Below, in pieces: positions 22,928 to 35,735 of a DNA stretch of 64,000 nt (position 1 is its first letter; each line of letters opens with the position of its first letter). The position numbers and the translations under genes are program-made. A model generated the notes under the pieces. The model saw only the letters and a list, made by a program, of their open reading frames with translations, did no database searches and was not told the origin of the DNA. The DNA is from Megaleporinus macrocephalus (Eukaryota; Chordata; Actinopteri; Characiformes; Anostomidae): NCBI GenBank assembly GCA_021613375.1, contig CM038720.1, positions 12,741,962-12,805,961 of the forward strand, read 5' to 3'.

Positions 22928-23679
22928 TGTACAAAAGCCCAGCTATTATAGTTATTGGTTACCATACTATTTGTAAGTTTTAGTCAGGCACCTCTGTTCA
23001 TCAGTTCGAAATCCCTCTAGGCCCCCTAATTGCCAGTTCAGCAAGGGGCAAGGTGGAGCAGCAGCAGGCTGACTTTCTATTTAGACAGTGTGTGTGCGTG
23101 CATCCAATGGTGAGTTTAGCCACTAGAAGTGCATTTATATTTATTCTAGTGTAACATTCTTTCTGTTATTTAGTTGTTCTAAGTATATTTCTGTTAGATG
23201 TATGTTTGCTACTAGATGCTAATCGATGCTAATCGCGATTAGCATGCTAACACAGTAGTTGGCTTATTGTTAGCCTCATTGCTGCTTGTTCATGCTTATT
23301 TGTGTTCTACCTACCTATTTTTGCTAAGCTACGGAATAGCTACGTAAGGCTATGTAATTTATATGCAAATTGTGCCGCCTTTGCCAAGTTAAGCTTATTA
23401 AGAGATGCTAGCCATTTTTCCTTTCATTTCTTTCATTTCAGAACCACATTAACACATTGCCACATATCCACTCATGCAAGCTAGCATAACTATAGATTCT
23501 GAGCTGATGTTCTCCAGCTATTTTGTACAGCATTACCATCTTGCTACTACTGTGTTGTGGGTGTGAAGATTTATTAAATTTCTTTCTGAGACATAACTTG
23601 ACTCGTGTTCTGACCGGACACTCTGCGGAGGTTGCCACCGGAAATAAGACACAGCAGTACATAGTCATAATTCTTTTCA
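22928..23679 (+). repeat. 3' LTR of the BEL/Pao element
   Basis: Same 752-bp length as the 5' LTR and with no difference that I found. It ends ATTCTTTTCA and is followed by the ATATA duplication at 23680-23684. Confidence 0.93.
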
Positions 23680-23684
23680 ATATA

Positions 23685-24388
23685 AATATGAAATCTAATA
23701 AATATTGAAGCTTAACTGCTTAATCGATGCTTCCTTAATGGACTAATTATTACTTCTGTGTTTTTCAAATCCCAAATTAAAGCATCAAAAATGCTGCTAG
23801 ATTCCTCATAATGTGTAGACAGACTGTGCTTTGGTGGCATGTGGATTCAGCCCCAAGCCTCCCGCTCCTTAGCTCACAGGTGTGGGCCTTTCAGAAGCAA
23901 TCACAGGCCCGCAGTGGCAGGAGGCTCTCTGGAGCAGTAATGGCTATTTATAAGGGAAGATAAACAGTTTGCTCAGAGCAGCAGCCGTCTTGTTACAGGT
24001 AGATTAGAGAGCGGAAACGCGCGTCAGTCCAGACAAGCAGAGCCATGTTGAGGAAATGGCCATTGTAGAAGGGCCAGATTCACAGCCATTCTGCTCCAGG
24101 TCTCAAGTGGAAGGAAGGAAATTGGCTTTGAGAGAGGAAATTAAATCCGATCCAGGGTACATTAGCACACATTAACCAGCGCGGTGCTGTTTTTAACATG
24201 ACGGATCGTGGGGGTAAAAGACTGGATATTTCCTTCTATGACTGAGTAATCATTTCCGCGACCGAGTCGTTTGTGATTACACCTCTATTAGTGTGAAATA
24301 CAGAGGGATGAAGAGAGAAAACGCAAACACTATCAGACTGTATCTAACAGAGTCTAACATACTGCACAGTCACACAACCGCACACAGC
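23685..24388. other. Single-copy tract, no gene seen
   Basis: From about 23810 to 24300 the sequence is of balanced composition, without repeats found elsewhere in the window, and contains no convincing open frame. It could hold conserved non-coding DNA; I cannot test conservation. Confidence 0.35.
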
Positions 24389-25015
24389 ATTCAGAGTGAA
24401 CATTAGTATGCTATGTATTTAACACTGCACTCCATTGGTTATCATTTATTTCTTATTCATTGGCTATCATTTATTTCTTATTCATTAGTTATCATTTATT
24501 TCTTATTCATTAGTTATCATTTATTTCTTATTCATTGGTTATAGTTTATTTCTTATTCATTGGTTAATCATTTATTTATTCATTTATTTTCGTATTTATC
24601 CTTTCTTTTGATTATTACCCCATGATACAACATTCAGAGTGAACATTAGTACGCTGTATTTAACTCTGCACTCTATTGGTTATAATTTATTTCTTATTCA
24701 TTGGTTAATCATTTATTTATTCATTTATTTTCGTATTTATCCTTTCTTTTGATTATTACCCCATGATACAACATTCAGAGTGAACATTAGTACGCTGTAT
24801 TTAACTCTGCACTCTATTGGTTATAGTTTATTTCTTATTCATTGGTTAATCATTTATTTATTCATTTATTTTCGTATTTATCCTTTCTTTTGATTATTAC
24901 CCCATGATACAACATTCAGAGTGAACATTAGTACGCTGTATTTAACTCTGCACTCTATTGGTTATAATTTATTTCTTATTCATTGGTTAATCATTTATTT
25001 CTTATTTTATTTTCT
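24389..25015. repeat. 141-bp tandem repeat, about four units
   Basis: CATGATACAACATTCAGAGT occurs at 24621, 24762 and 24903, giving a 141-bp period; a diverged earlier unit begins near 24389. Each unit contains sub-repeats of TTATTTCTTATTCATTGGTT, which are expanded separately at 24436-24565. Confidence 0.9.
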
Positions 25016-25070
25016 TATCCTTTCTTTTGTTCTTTGCTTTATTTTCATTATTGTGTGGTTCATTCTCAAT

Positions 25071-25290
25071 GGCGGTACGGTGGTGCAGTGGTTAACAAGA
25101 CAATCCGGGTTGGATTCCCGGTTCGGGCCGTTCTGTGCTTGAGTGGGTTTCCTCCGGGTACTCTGGTTTCCCCCCACAGTCCAAACACATGCATGTTAGG
25201 TTGATTGGTCACTCTAAATTGCCTGGTCTGAGTGTGTGCGTGAGCGTGTGTTGTCCCAAGCCCGGGTACATGGTGAGGACATCCAACATA
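25071..25290 (+). mobile_element. V-SINE-like SINE, 3'-truncated
   Basis: Head GGCGGTACGGTGGTGCAGTG, B-box-like GGTTGGATTCC and the central block TCCGGGTACTCTGGTTTCC with ACACATGCATGTTAGG. About 16 bases between the A and B boxes, present in the other copies, are missing here. The final GATAAAGC segment is absent. Confidence 0.75.
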
Positions 25291-25299
25291 AAACTTAAT

Positions 25300-25490
25300 C
25301 AAAAAATCACTTGGTGGTGGTGTGTTAGAGTGCGTTGTGCTGGTGTGAGTGGATCAGACACAGCAGTGCTGTTGGACTTTACACTGTTTCCACTCATTGT
25401 CCACTCTATTGGACACTTCTACCTTGCTGGTCGAGATGTAAAGTCAGAGACAGCAGCTCATCTCTCATTGCACAGTTTGCATTGGTCATC
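25300..25490. repeat. Older interspersed repeat, left half
   Basis: GTGCTGGTGTGAGTGGATCA and GACACAGCAGTGCTGTTGGA are a dispersed fish repeat known to me from other genomes (class uncertain, probably a DNA transposon). Its continuation, TCTAGTCCTTCATCAGTGG, appears after the hAT MITE at 26056, showing that the MITE inserted into it. Confidence 0.5.
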
Positions 25491-26062
25491 CTCTAGGCCG
25501 GGGGTGTTTCATTAGAGTTCAGTAAGGTCCAGTTAGAGGAGATATCCTCAGGCCAAGGTCCAGACCATCATCATTTCTAACGTGTGTTCTGATTCAGTGG
25601 TGTATCCTGTTTACTGAAGTAGTCTAGTATCAGCATCTTATACCATCAGCTACTGAAACACCAACACATCACACATACCGTTCAGTATATTTCAGTATAT
25701 TTACTGTTTAAATGCTGAACTGAATTAATTATTTATAAAGCATGTTATTCTTTCTCTGACTCGCTTTATTCTTTGACTGCTGCTTCTCGTTTAGTACCTC
25801 TCCTATGTGTACGCCGCACTCCCAAATTTGCACAGATCTGATTGGCTGAGGAGCTTTGCTTTTACAATGCATGTGATTGGTCTGTGAGTTTACTGCACTG
25901 CAAAGGCTGTATACCTTAAGGACTAGAAAAGTTCCGCCACTTAAAATAAACACTGTCAACATTAAATCCTTCTCAATAGTTTATCAGTTTGGGTCCCTAT
26001 TGGACAGCGTCTAGGTCCGGATCCCGACTGCGGAATGCCTATTAGTGACCCCTGCTCTAGTC
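25491..26062 (-). mobile_element. hAT MITE with 8-bp target duplication
   Basis: The element spans 25499-26054 (556 bp) and is flanked by CTCTAGGC (25491-25498) and CTCTAGTC (26055-26062), a 7-of-8 match. Its ends are CGGGGGTG and CACCCCTG, typical hAT-like CRGGGGTG termini. The interior matches 4913-5480 and 43368-44137 on the opposite strand, including CCAAT and CCAATCAGATC motifs. No transposase is encoded. Confidence 0.85.
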
Positions 26063-26696
26063 CTTCATCAGTGGCCTTTCTTGCATTTACTCATTTGTCC
26101 ATTTATTTGCATTAACTAGTTTATTTATCCACTTGTTTTAACTTTGCCTGCTTGTCACTGTTTATTCATTGATTTATGTTCACATTTTTTATTTATTTAT
26201 TTTAATCATTTATGTTCATACATACATGAATTAATGCATTTAGCCATTCCTACATTAATGCATTCATTATTTTTTCTGTCTATTATTTTAGCATTTCATT
26301 AATTCATTCAACCATCCATCCATTCAGGCATTTAGTAATTTACTTTTAATTGACGTGTTTATATATTTATTTTTGTTTTTATTTGTTTATGAATCCAGTG
26401 CAGTTCAGCTTCAGTGCTGTAAAATAAATCACGCAGAGAAAATCCGAGCGTTTATTATATTCAGGTGTTTGAATCGCTAGTGTTGTCTTTGCTCACCTTG
26501 TTTAACGGGTCGCTGATGGATGAGCAGATGTGAGTGAATGACTGTGTGGAATTCAGTTTTCCTCGCTATAGCAGGAGACCCTCGATCAGCGCTGCCCCCT
26601 CACCTCCCCCCGAAAATACATACTGGGGAGTCATCCGGGTTCTAAAACAGTCACTATCTATATACTTCCCACGCTCCATATCACAGAGCCTGCACA
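26063..26696. other. Gene-free stretch
   Basis: T-rich with short ATTTATTTATT and CATTCATTCA-like runs to about 26400, then about 300 bases of single-copy-looking DNA. No gene recognised. Confidence 0.4.
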
Positions 26697-27345
26697 ATGT
26701 CACACCACACTACACACTACACACCCTCCTTTACACACTACACACCCTCCTTTACACACTACACACCATCCTCTACACACTACACATCCTTCTCCACACA
26801 CACTACACACCCTCCTCTACATACTACACATCCTTCCTCACACACACTATACACCCTCCTCTACACACTACACATCCATCTTTATACACACCTTCCTCTA
26901 CACATCCTTCCCCACACACACTACACACCCTTCTCTACATACTACACATCCTTCCCCACACACACACTATACACCCTCCTCAACATACTACACATCCCTC
27001 CTCACACACACTACACACCCTCCTCTACACACTACACATCCCTCCTCACACACACTACACACCCTCCTCTACAAACTACAAATCTTTTTCCACACACCCT
27101 ACACACCCTCCTCTACACACTACACATCCATCTTTATACACACCCTCCTCTACAGATCCTTCCCCACCCACACACACACTCCACACACACTGCAGAAACA
27201 TCTACACATTATACACTCCCTCCTCCACACACACACAAATACACTTACACACCTTCCTCCACACACACTACACAAATGTCTACACATTATATACCCCCAC
27301 ATAACTCAACTCACCCACTATACACCCACACTACATACACATAGC
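26697..27345. repeat. CA-rich minisatellite, unit about 21 bp
   Basis: Diverged repeats of ACACTACACACCCTCCTCT and relatives. The long plus-strand frames across it (26534-27304, 26697-27344) are composed only of His/Thr/Pro/Ser/Leu/Tyr repeats such as LHTLLYT and are accidents of a stop-free CA/CT-rich strand. Confidence 0.9.
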
Positions 27346-28040
27346 CACCTGTATGGCAGCATGCTTTATGATCCTGCTTGTCCGAAATTATGGAAATACC
27401 AAGCTCCTTCATGTGCGCTCGGAAATATTAGGCTAGACCACATGACATTAGCGACCACATAGACTAATTAAGCCTTGCTTTATCATCACAGGTGAGAGAA
27501 ACTGCACAGCAATAAAAATTAAACAATCTTAGTCCCCATAGTGCTTATACTGCCATGTAAGAGTTGTTCACTGTGGGGGTTAATTTGCTGATCCTGGTCA
27601 GTTCTGGATGGAATTTGTTGTACTTTTTGTTGTCAATTTCACATGAAGATATGAAAGTGGCTCAAACTCCAAATCAACTCCCTTGATTTTAAAAACACTG
27701 GGTAAAAGCAAGTGTCTACAAACCTTTGGCCATGTAGTGTGTGCTCACATTAATGACATCGGATATTAGAGACAGTGATATTTCAACATCATTAGTCTCA
27801 CAGAAAGTATTTGCAAGCTGAACGAGAAGGTAAGCTTTAATAAATGACCTTCAAAAATTCTGCCGCTTGCTTGTTGTTTATTTATTTACTTATTTGCTTT
27901 TAATATTCACTAATTTGAGGCAAATGGCAAAAGTTATGCCTGTACTTCCCAGGAATGCTGCCTTCATTCAGGTGTGCGTGTGCACATCTTGTCCTCTGTG
28001 TCCGTGTGGGGGTGGATGTGTGCGCTGTATCTTTAGTGAC
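27346..28040. other. Gene-free stretch with a transposon end
   Basis: TGTCTACAAACCTTTGGCCATGTAGTG at 27714-27740 is a terminal fragment of the Tc1-like family seen at 38453-39689. The rest shows no recognised feature. Confidence 0.4.
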
Positions 28041-29170
28041 CATCTTTGACCCAATTGAAGCATCTTAGTGGATTCGCATTCGCAAACTTCAGGAATGAAG
28101 AGTCTGAAGGCCTCGAGAAATGGGCCACAAAGCCATTGAGCGGGACAGGGAGCACATACGCTCTCCACGGGACTTTCCTTCTACTGCTTACTCTGCTGCA
28201 GGAGGTAAAGGCCAATGGCCATCTGCGCCAAGCATGTGCAGGGTGGCCATGCAACCACAGGCGTAGAGCCTTGTCTGGCCGGTCCACTGCCCTTGATGAA
28301 TGGCCGGCGCGATGATCCACTGCCATTTTCGCCCTAAAGTCAAGCTCCGTCAAGCTGCAGTTATGGGCCCAGGCTTAGCGTTGCCTTCACTTTTAGTTTT
28401 CCTCTCCAACCAACCTCATCTGCTCTCCTTGTCCCTACCATCTCCCTGCTCTCGTGTACCTGAGCTCACTAGTTCTTTGAACTGAAGAGCTGTGATTTAA
28501 GCAAGTCTTCATAGATGCAGAACTTTAATCTCCAGCTCATAGAAAACTTCAACCTGGAGTATTTATTAAGGGTGGAATGACTTTTGCACTGTAGCTCTGC
28601 TTTAGTTTGGCCTAAGAGAAATATTTTGTGTGGTGACAAGACAGATCGGAATCTAAAAGGTTGGATGAAAACATCCCAAACGCTGTTATCCTCATCCATC
28701 TCAAATGGGAGAATGGAGCGAATCCATTTTGTACACAGCCTTCGTTAGATAGAATCGCCTGGAGTGCGCTGTCTTTTAGAGCGATGTGGGGGAAAAAATC
28801 AAAAACAACAAGCAAATATTCTCAGGTAATTATGATCGGAGAGATAAAGCAACTCTTCCGAGCGTTCAGCATGGCATTAACCTCCCATTACCTCCGGCTT
28901 CAGCGCCAGATGATTCATCCTGGTTAAAAGCTAAGTGTGTTCGAACAGTCAAACAGGAGGCCTTTGGTTCTGCAAAGAGTTGTTGCGCAATCAAACCATC
29001 ACTGTAAGCATCCCGAGCCAAATGTCCGTCCAGCTTTCATTTCAGGGCCTGCGCTACTGCCAAGCAGCCCCAAAAAATAAATCTAAGGCTAGCAGAGATG
29101 TTTCAAGCCAGAGGCTGAGTGCAGATTGACTACAGTGATCGCTAGCCAGCCTTAAGATCCTAGTGCTTGG
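28041..29170. other. Single-copy tract, no gene recognised
   Basis: Balanced composition, no repeats shared with the rest of the window, and several short open frames on both strands (for example 28046-28315 plus and 28033-28353 minus) with no domain I know. Candidate for conserved non-coding DNA or an unrecognised exon. Confidence 0.35.
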
Positions 29171-30149
29171 TGCACTCAAGGGGATTCAGCAAGTACTGAT
29201 TTGATCTTAGAGTAGAAATACAGATCTAGCATCAGGCCTTCTCTACCCACAGAGTAGAGACTGTTAGCAGCTGCAGGAATGATTACAGGGACTGGAAATA
29301 TGGTAATATGTGACTTCACCAAATTCTTTAGCTTTCTATGTGTAACCAGGTGATATTCTCAGGAGTTGAAAACGCTATATGCGTGTATCCCTTTAAGGCT
29401 GGTGTCATTTTGTTGCCGCAGTAGAGGACTGTTGCGGAGTGAGAGCTCTGTAAGCCACGGCTGAGAGTCCCTTATACTGGTGAATACTTTGTACTAAATA
29501 TTTGTGTAAACACTGAAAATGAGTTCCAATACTAGAATGGTATCTTACGAGGGGGTTGTATTATGGATAGGGTTTAATTAATAGGCTGCAGTCTCTAGTA
29601 AGTTTGATAGACTGCTTTTGTTATAGAACTCAGTGTAAGCTCAGCTTTGATTCATTAAACTGGTGTTTATGATCCTGTACTACATTTTGTTTGAGAGAAA
29701 AATAGGTTCTTAGTGGTTCCAAGTGTAATGGAGAATTACCCACTCTGTTTTCAGTGTGACTGGATTTTAGAAGTAGAGCTGGGAGACTCTAATTGGTGGA
29801 CTGTTGATTGTAAGTAAAAAAAATAATATTGTATTTAAAATATTTGAAGTTGAAATTGAAACAGTGGAGTAAAAGATTGTGTTGTGTTTTTTTGTTTGTA
29901 GTTTATTACTGCCGTATTTACCTGCGTATTCAGATTGGAATTGGATTTGTTTTTGGGTTTTTTTCTTTATTGTACAGAAAGAGACTTTATTTAACTTTAC
30001 TACTGTGAAAAGAAGCAGAAGCTTTACATGGAATGCTTTTTTATTTAAGAGTGTTAATTTGATGCAATAGAAAATGGAGAGAATGTATATTTTTCTTGAT
30101 CTCTACCAGAATAAAACCCTCCAAGTATTTATTTGGTGCTTTGTGGATG
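29171..30149. other. Gene-free stretch
   Basis: From about 29340 to 30140 the sequence is AT-rich with AATAAAACCC at 30111-30120, which could be the end of a decayed LTR, but I could not pair any ends. No gene recognised. Confidence 0.3.
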
Positions 30150-30443
30150 TGTCTTAAAACCTAGTGAGCTGTCTAAGTAGGCTGTCTAGGAAGGCAGCTG
30201 TTTAAGTAGCAGCGTTCTCTCCTCATAAAACAGATTACTGTGACGCTCTAGTTAGAGAGAGACTGCGTCACGACTTGTTCCCACCTACTGCAGCACGCGA
30301 CTGGTGGTTTGGCTAGTTGCTAAGCTACTGGCATCCAAAACAATAGCCAGAGGCTTAAAAATCCGCTAGCATAAATGCTAATGGCTCGAGTATAAAACTG
30401 CAAAATGGTCAACGACTCGTTACAGAGTTGTAAATAAAATGTA
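30150..30443. mobile_element. MITE family with TGTCTC ends, truncated copy
   Basis: Matches the first half of 58214-58806: TAAAACCTAGTGAG, GCAGCTGTTTAAGTAGCAGC, AAAATCCGCTAGCATAAATG. The second half, including the right terminal repeat, is missing. Confidence 0.7.
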
Positions 30444-30639
30444 TGTTCATTTCCCATGGCCACGTATGTTTTTTGGGGTGGGGTGGGTAGTTGGGTGGTA
30501 CGGCAGATGTAAGAAAACGCTGTGTTTGTTGGTCTGTGTTATTGGTGCTGAGTTGATGATTTGTTTTAAACCTCCAACACTTACAACATGATAAGATGTT
30601 CCATCATCGACTGAACCAGCCGAGACATTTTGGGCTGTG

Positions 30640-31106
30640 TGCCAGGAGACTTTTAGCTGTGTTAGCGGAGTTTGGCAGGGCCACAGGCCAGGAGCTTTTT
30701 CACGGGCCTGAAGACTTGTCACTGTGGCGGCAGACTGTAAATGGGCTGCGGGCCAGGAGACTCTTCACAGTGGTGGTGGAATTTGGCTGGGCCACAGACT
30801 TGGAGACTTTGCACCATGGAGGTGGAGTTTGACTGGGCTGCAAGCCAAGAGACTTTTCACCTTGCTGGCAGAGTTTGGCTGGGCGGCAAGCCAGCAGACT
30901 TTTTTTAATTGCAGTGGCGGAGTTTGACTGGAGACTATTCACCATGGCGGTGGAATTGAGAGCGGCTCCCATGTTGAACTGCCTTTCATTTTGATGGCGG
31001 AGTTTGACTGGGGGCCAAGTCAGAATACTATTCACTGTGATGGCAGAGTTTGACAGGGTCCCAGCTCAGACTACCTTTTACCATGACTACCTTTTACCAT
31101 GATGGC
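30640..31106. repeat. Diverged minisatellite, left part
   Basis: Irregular units built around ATGGCGGAGTTTGACTGG and AGACTATTCACC. It ends GATGGC at 31106 where the LINE begins and resumes at 33209 with GAGTTTGAT. A short direct duplication, GACTACCTTTTACCAT, is visible at 31069-31100. Confidence 0.75.
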
Positions 31107-31110
31107 CGTG

Positions 31111-32845
31111 GATGACTCCTGAGGTGCGTGCGCTACTGAGGACCCGCGACTCGGCCTTCAGAGTGGGTGACAAGGCGGCCCTAAGGAAAGCAAGAGCCAA
31201 ATTGTCATGAGCCATCCGAGAGGCAAAGCGTGCACACGCCCAGAGAATCCACAACCACTTCAAGGACACGGGTGACACGCGGCGCATGTGGCAGGGCATC
31301 CAGGAAATCACACACTACAGGACAATGCAACCGTCCTGTGACAGTGATGCTTTCCTCCCCGATGCCCTGAACGACTTTTATGCACGGTTTGAGGCACAGA
31401 ACAACACGTTGGTGAGCAAGATCACACCCAAGCCAGACGAGCAGGCGCTGTGCCTGACTGCAGTGGACGTGAGGAAAACTCTGCGCAGAGTCAACCCACG
31501 GAAAGCTGCAGGACCAGACAACATCCCTGGCAGAGTGCTCAGAGAGTGTGCAGACCAGTTGACAGATGTTCTCACGGACATCTTCAACGTCTCCCTACGC
31601 AGCTCCACTGTCCCAACGTGCCTCAAGACCACCACCATCATCCCCGTGCCGAAGAAGTCCACGGTGTCCTGCCTCAATGACTACCGTCCCGTAGCTCTCA
31701 CGCCCATCATCATGAAGTGCTTTGAGAGGCTAGTCATGAGGAACATCAAGATCCAACTCCCCTCTTCATTGGACCCCCTGCAATTTGCATATCGTCCCAA
31801 CCGCTCCACGGACGATGCCATCACCACCACCCTTCATCTCTCCCTTACCCACCTGGAGAAGAAGGACACCTACGTCAGAATGCTGTTCATAGACTTCAAT
31901 TCAGCATTCAACACCATCATCCCACAGAATCTCACCAGGAAGTTAAGCCTGCTGGGCCTCAACACCCCCTTGTGCAACTGGATCCTGGACTTCCTGACAG
32001 GGAGGCCCCAGTTAGTCCGGTTCGGGAACAGCAGCTCCAGCACCATCACCATGAACACTGGGGCACCCCAGGGCAGTGTACTGAGTCCTCTGTTGTTCAC
32101 CCTGCTGACTCATGACTGTGTTGCGAAACACAGTTCTAACAGCATCATAAAGTTCGCCGATGACACAACTGTGCTGGGTCTCATCAGCAAAGGCGACGAG
32201 TCAGCATACAGGGAGGAGGTACAGCAGCTGACAGACTGGTGTACAGTCAACAACCTTCACTGGAATGTAGAGAAGACCAAGGAAATGGTTGTTGACTTCA
32301 GGAAATCAAGACCAGACCACTCTCCGCTTAACATCAACGGCTCCTCTGTGGAGATCGTTAAGAGCACCAAGTTCCTTGGTGTCCACCTAGCGGAGAACCT
32401 CACCTGGTCCCTGAACACCAGCTCTACAGCCAAGAAAGCCCAGCAGCGTCTCTACTTCCTCCGGAAGCTGAGAAAGGCCCGTCTCCCTCCACCCATCCTC
32501 ACCCTCTTCTATAGGGGAACCATAGAGAGCATCCTAAGCAGCTGCATCACTGCCTGGTTTGGGACCTGCACAGCCTCTGACCACAAGTCCCTCCAACGCA
32601 TTGTGAGGACAGCTGAGAGGATCATCGGAGTCTCTCTCCCCTCCGTCTTGGACATTTACACCACCCGCTGCATCCGCAAAGCAACCAGCATTGTGGATGA
32701 CCCCACCCACCCTTCACACAGACTGTTCTCCCTCCTGCCATCAGGAAGAAGGTACCGCAGCGTCCGGTCCAACACGACCAGACTCTGCAACAGCTTCTTC
32801 CCCCAAGCCATCAGACTTCTCAACACAACTCAACGTCTGAACTGA
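31111..32845 (+). pseudogene. LINE reverse transcriptase, 3' part
   Basis: The frame is open for 519 residues from the Met at 31286. It continues upstream in frame through one stop (TGA at 31208-31210) to the truncation point. Motifs counted from 31286: a KAAGPDNIP block, [42 protein letters not shown] and the catalytic FADD at 290-293. The C-terminus ends with [20 protein letters not shown]. The palm residues look intact. Because the endonuclease domain is absent and a stop lies upstream, this copy cannot encode a working L2 protein, although translation of the 519-residue remnant is possible. L2 is preferred over CR1 from the C-terminus and tail. Confidence 0.85.
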
Positions 32846-32862
32846 TATCTTTCTGGTACATG

Positions 32863-32901
32863 TACTCTCTCTCGCTCTCTCTCTCTCTCTCTCTTTCTCT
32901 C
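32863..32901. repeat. (CT)n microsatellite in the LINE 3' UTR
   Basis: A run of CTCT dinucleotides directly after the LINE stop codon region. Confidence 0.9.
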
Positions 32902-33208
32902 CAACCTTTTACCCCAGATAAAAAAGGGAAGCATTTTTTGCACAAAGCACTAATAACTATACTACCTCACTGGACTCTATTTATTACACATTGCACAATT
33001 TGCACACTACCAGCAATTATTTATTATTCTCTGTCTGTACTGTGTTGTGTTGTATGTCTGCACTTGTTTGTTCGTGTTGCACTTGTGTCTGTATGCACTG
33101 TCTATGTTGCACCATGGTCCTGGAGGAACGTTGTTTCGTTTCACTGTGTACTCTGTATGTAGTTGAAATGACAATAAAACCCACTTGACTTGACTTGACT
33201 TGACTTGA

Positions 33209-33445
33209 GAGTTTGATCGGATCCCAAGTCGGATTACCTTTTCTTATGATGGTGGAGTTTGATTGGATCTCAAGGCGGATTACCTTTCCCCATGATGGCG
33301 GAGTTTGTCCGGGTCCCAAGTCAGATTATCTTTCCCTATGATGGCGGAGTTTGTCCGGTTCCCTAGTCAGACTACATTTCCCTGTGATGGCGGAGTTTGA
33401 CCGGGTCCCAAGTCAGACTACCTTGCAGAGGTGCTTGCAGAGGTT
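33209..33445. repeat. Diverged minisatellite, right part
   Basis: Units of about 46 bp containing GATGGCGGAGTTTGTCCGG and CCCAAGTCAGACTACC, continuing the array interrupted at 31106. Confidence 0.8.
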
Positions 33446-34310
33446 GGTTGTGTCATGAGCCTGTAAACTTTTCACCATGGTGTTGAAGTTTGACAGAACC
33501 AGGAGGCTTTTATTGTGGCAAACAGCTAAGAGACTTTACATTATAGTTTGACAATTCAGAGCATATCCAGACAGCAATCAGTCACTGAATCAGTGTTAAA
33601 TGAGGTACAACAAGTCAGCTCTTTGGTCTACTAATGTATAAACAGCCAATTCAATGCAGGCACCATGCTGGGTTATTCAAAAACAATGGCTACTGAACAC
33701 CAATGGATTTTGGTTCTCCAAAGAAATGTCATAATGTAACAGGAGTCAGTATAAATCCAACTGTGATGTCTTCTTGGCTTGTCATCTTATTTTTAAGCAC
33801 TTCTTTACATAATTGACACAATCTACATAACAACAGCAGACTCCTACACAAGCTAGTTAGACAGCTAGCTCGCCAACTTTTTTCGGACTACCCATGGAAC
33901 GGACCTGGAGAAATGATGATATGCATTTTCGTAGCATAAATTTGAAACATTTCTGCATGTTGGCACTGCTGCCTTGTGACTTCTGCAAGTACAGCGTTAG
34001 CCCAGATTTCTTTACCATCGTAGCATCATCCCCATAGCTGTCAATGTTAAATAACCCTATTATGTTATTATGTCACAGGCAAAGCCTCCTTCTAGATCAG
34101 AATTTGGCTTATATTGAGACTGAACTGACCCTACATCTCGTGGTTACTGTGCGTCAGACAACGAACAGTCAAAAGCTGACGGCTCGCCATGAGGAAAGTT
34201 TCCAGAAACACTCGAAACGATCCCTTGAACACTACTCAGACACTAACGGCGCCGGTCACGGGGGTGTATTTGTGCTGGGGAATTACGACTCATAGACACA
34301 CATTACATTT
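33446..34310. other. Gene-free stretch
   Basis: No recognised gene or repeat. An 83-residue open frame at 34044-34295 has no known domain. Confidence 0.35.
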
Positions 34311-35219
34311 TCTCATAAAGCGAGCGCTCGGGTGACATTTATACAGGACTCTGAAGCAGGCCGCTGTTCCCCTCTGCGCAGTTAAATGTCATTCACATTA
34401 GTTTCAGACACCTGTGTCCTTTAAGCAGCCTCACTCATAGCACAAGACCATCCCCATGTACGCCTTTCAGTACATGGTAAACAGAGCGCTAGGTCTTAAT
34501 TAAAGCGCGTCTGTAATACGTAGTGCATTTCACACCTTTGGGGGCTTTTTTGTGTTTTCAAAAAAAGGTGTTTGCCTCAGAGCCAAATCCTTTGATGCAC
34601 TGATGCTTTTAGTGCTAAATAATAATTCCAATGTCAGTCAAAAGCTGCATTCAGATCATTTCTGCAACACTTCCTGATTGGAACGTCTTCCCTGACAGTA
34701 GGACCTTTGAAACCTCATGAATTAGCAAGGATTCTATCTGCAAGCTTTTCAGTGAACTGTTTGCAAAATAATGATCAGCCAATCACAGCGGCTTCTAAGC
34801 ACTTCAGGCAAGCAAAGACAGAGCTGAAAGGCAGCAGTGCCAATTAATGGTGCTGCTTTTAATTACAGAGGCCTGGTCATCAGCAAAAACACAAAAAAAA
34901 TAGTAGGCGTGGCCAGATCTACCAACCTGGCTGACTGACCTGGGGCACTCAATCAGTAGGGGCACCACGTGTTGTACATTTAAGTTTACGTTTGTTTCAA
35001 ATCTATTCAAACTAGTTGGCCCTCCCAATAAAGGTTATCATCATTTATGTCTGTAGTCTTGTTAGGCAACGACATCCAGGAGTACAAATGATTGTCTTGG
35101 CATCTTATTTGATGTGGACTGTGATCATGATATGGTGAGGTCCTAGCTGAGGGCCTTTGAGAAGAAGGTACTGGATATGGGTCTAATAAGACGTGCAGGT
35201 CTGGCACTGTTAGGGTGCT
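34311..35219. other. Single-copy tract, no gene seen
   Basis: About 34320-34800 has balanced composition and no match in the window, and lacks open frames of note. It is a candidate for conserved non-coding sequence. Confidence 0.3.
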
Positions 35220-35735
35220 AGGTTTGTTCTCTGTGTGTGAATATGTTTCTGCAAGTTGATGGTCCACATGACCTTCATGGGAGGAGCTATGGACTATATT
35301 AACTGCAGTCACCGTCACCACTGTTGATAGATATCCAACCTCAATCTCAATCTGAGGAGTCCAACAGGTAAGACTGGGGTGCCTTATATATCAAATCACG
35401 TAGTAATCTGTGTATAGATACACTAGGTTAGAAGATGGGTACCCATTGTGTATTTATGTTTGTTGGAGTTAGTAGATTTAGTTTTCTTTGTTTTCTGTTT
35501 ACAGTAATACTAGGTTAGGTTAATGTTTTGTTTCTTTCTTTTCCTTGGCACCGTTACCGTTGGCTCCTCTTAGACCTCAAAAAGGAGGCCTGTTTGTTTG
35601 AGTTGGGTGTTTTAAGAAAATAATAAATATGCTCTGGTTAAGAAAGAACTTTAAATTTGGCCTGGCCCCATCACTTCTCTTGTGTTTCTTGGTGGTCGAC
35701 CACAGATTAAACGAGCCATTCCAGGTTGTAACAAA
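35220..35735. repeat. Possible decayed LTR
   Basis: AATAATAAATATG near 35618 followed by CTTGTGTTTC and an ending CCAGGTTGTAACA resembles the polyadenylation site and terminus of retroviral-type LTRs. No matching start, flanking duplication or internal region was found. Confidence 0.25.

Larger units (their letters stand above)
16430..23679 (+). mobile_element. Full-length BEL/Pao LTR retrotransposon
   Basis: Two 752-bp LTRs (16430-17181 and 22928-23679) lie exactly 6498 bp apart with no length difference and appear identical wherever I compared them. Both begin TGT and end CA. A primer-binding site for tRNA-Tyr starts at the first base after the 5' LTR, a G-rich polypurine tract (GGGGGCGG) precedes the 3' LTR, and a single gag-pol frame fills the interior. 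Domain order protease, reverse transcriptase, RNase H, integrase and a Pao-type gag identify the BEL/Pao superfamily. The identical LTRs, target duplication and open frame indicate a recent insertion that may still be competent. No env-like frame is present. Confidence 0.95.
31105..33208 (+). mobile_element. 5'-truncated L2-type LINE
   Basis: The element lacks its 5' UTR, the endonuclease region and the start of the second frame, beginning inside coding sequence ([19 protein letters not shown]). It keeps the whole reverse transcriptase, a 3' UTR with a CT microsatellite, an AATAAA at about 33173, and a (TTGAC)n tail at 33184-33208. This tail and the C-terminal sequence are typical of L2-clade LINEs in fish. 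It lies inside a minisatellite. Confidence 0.85.
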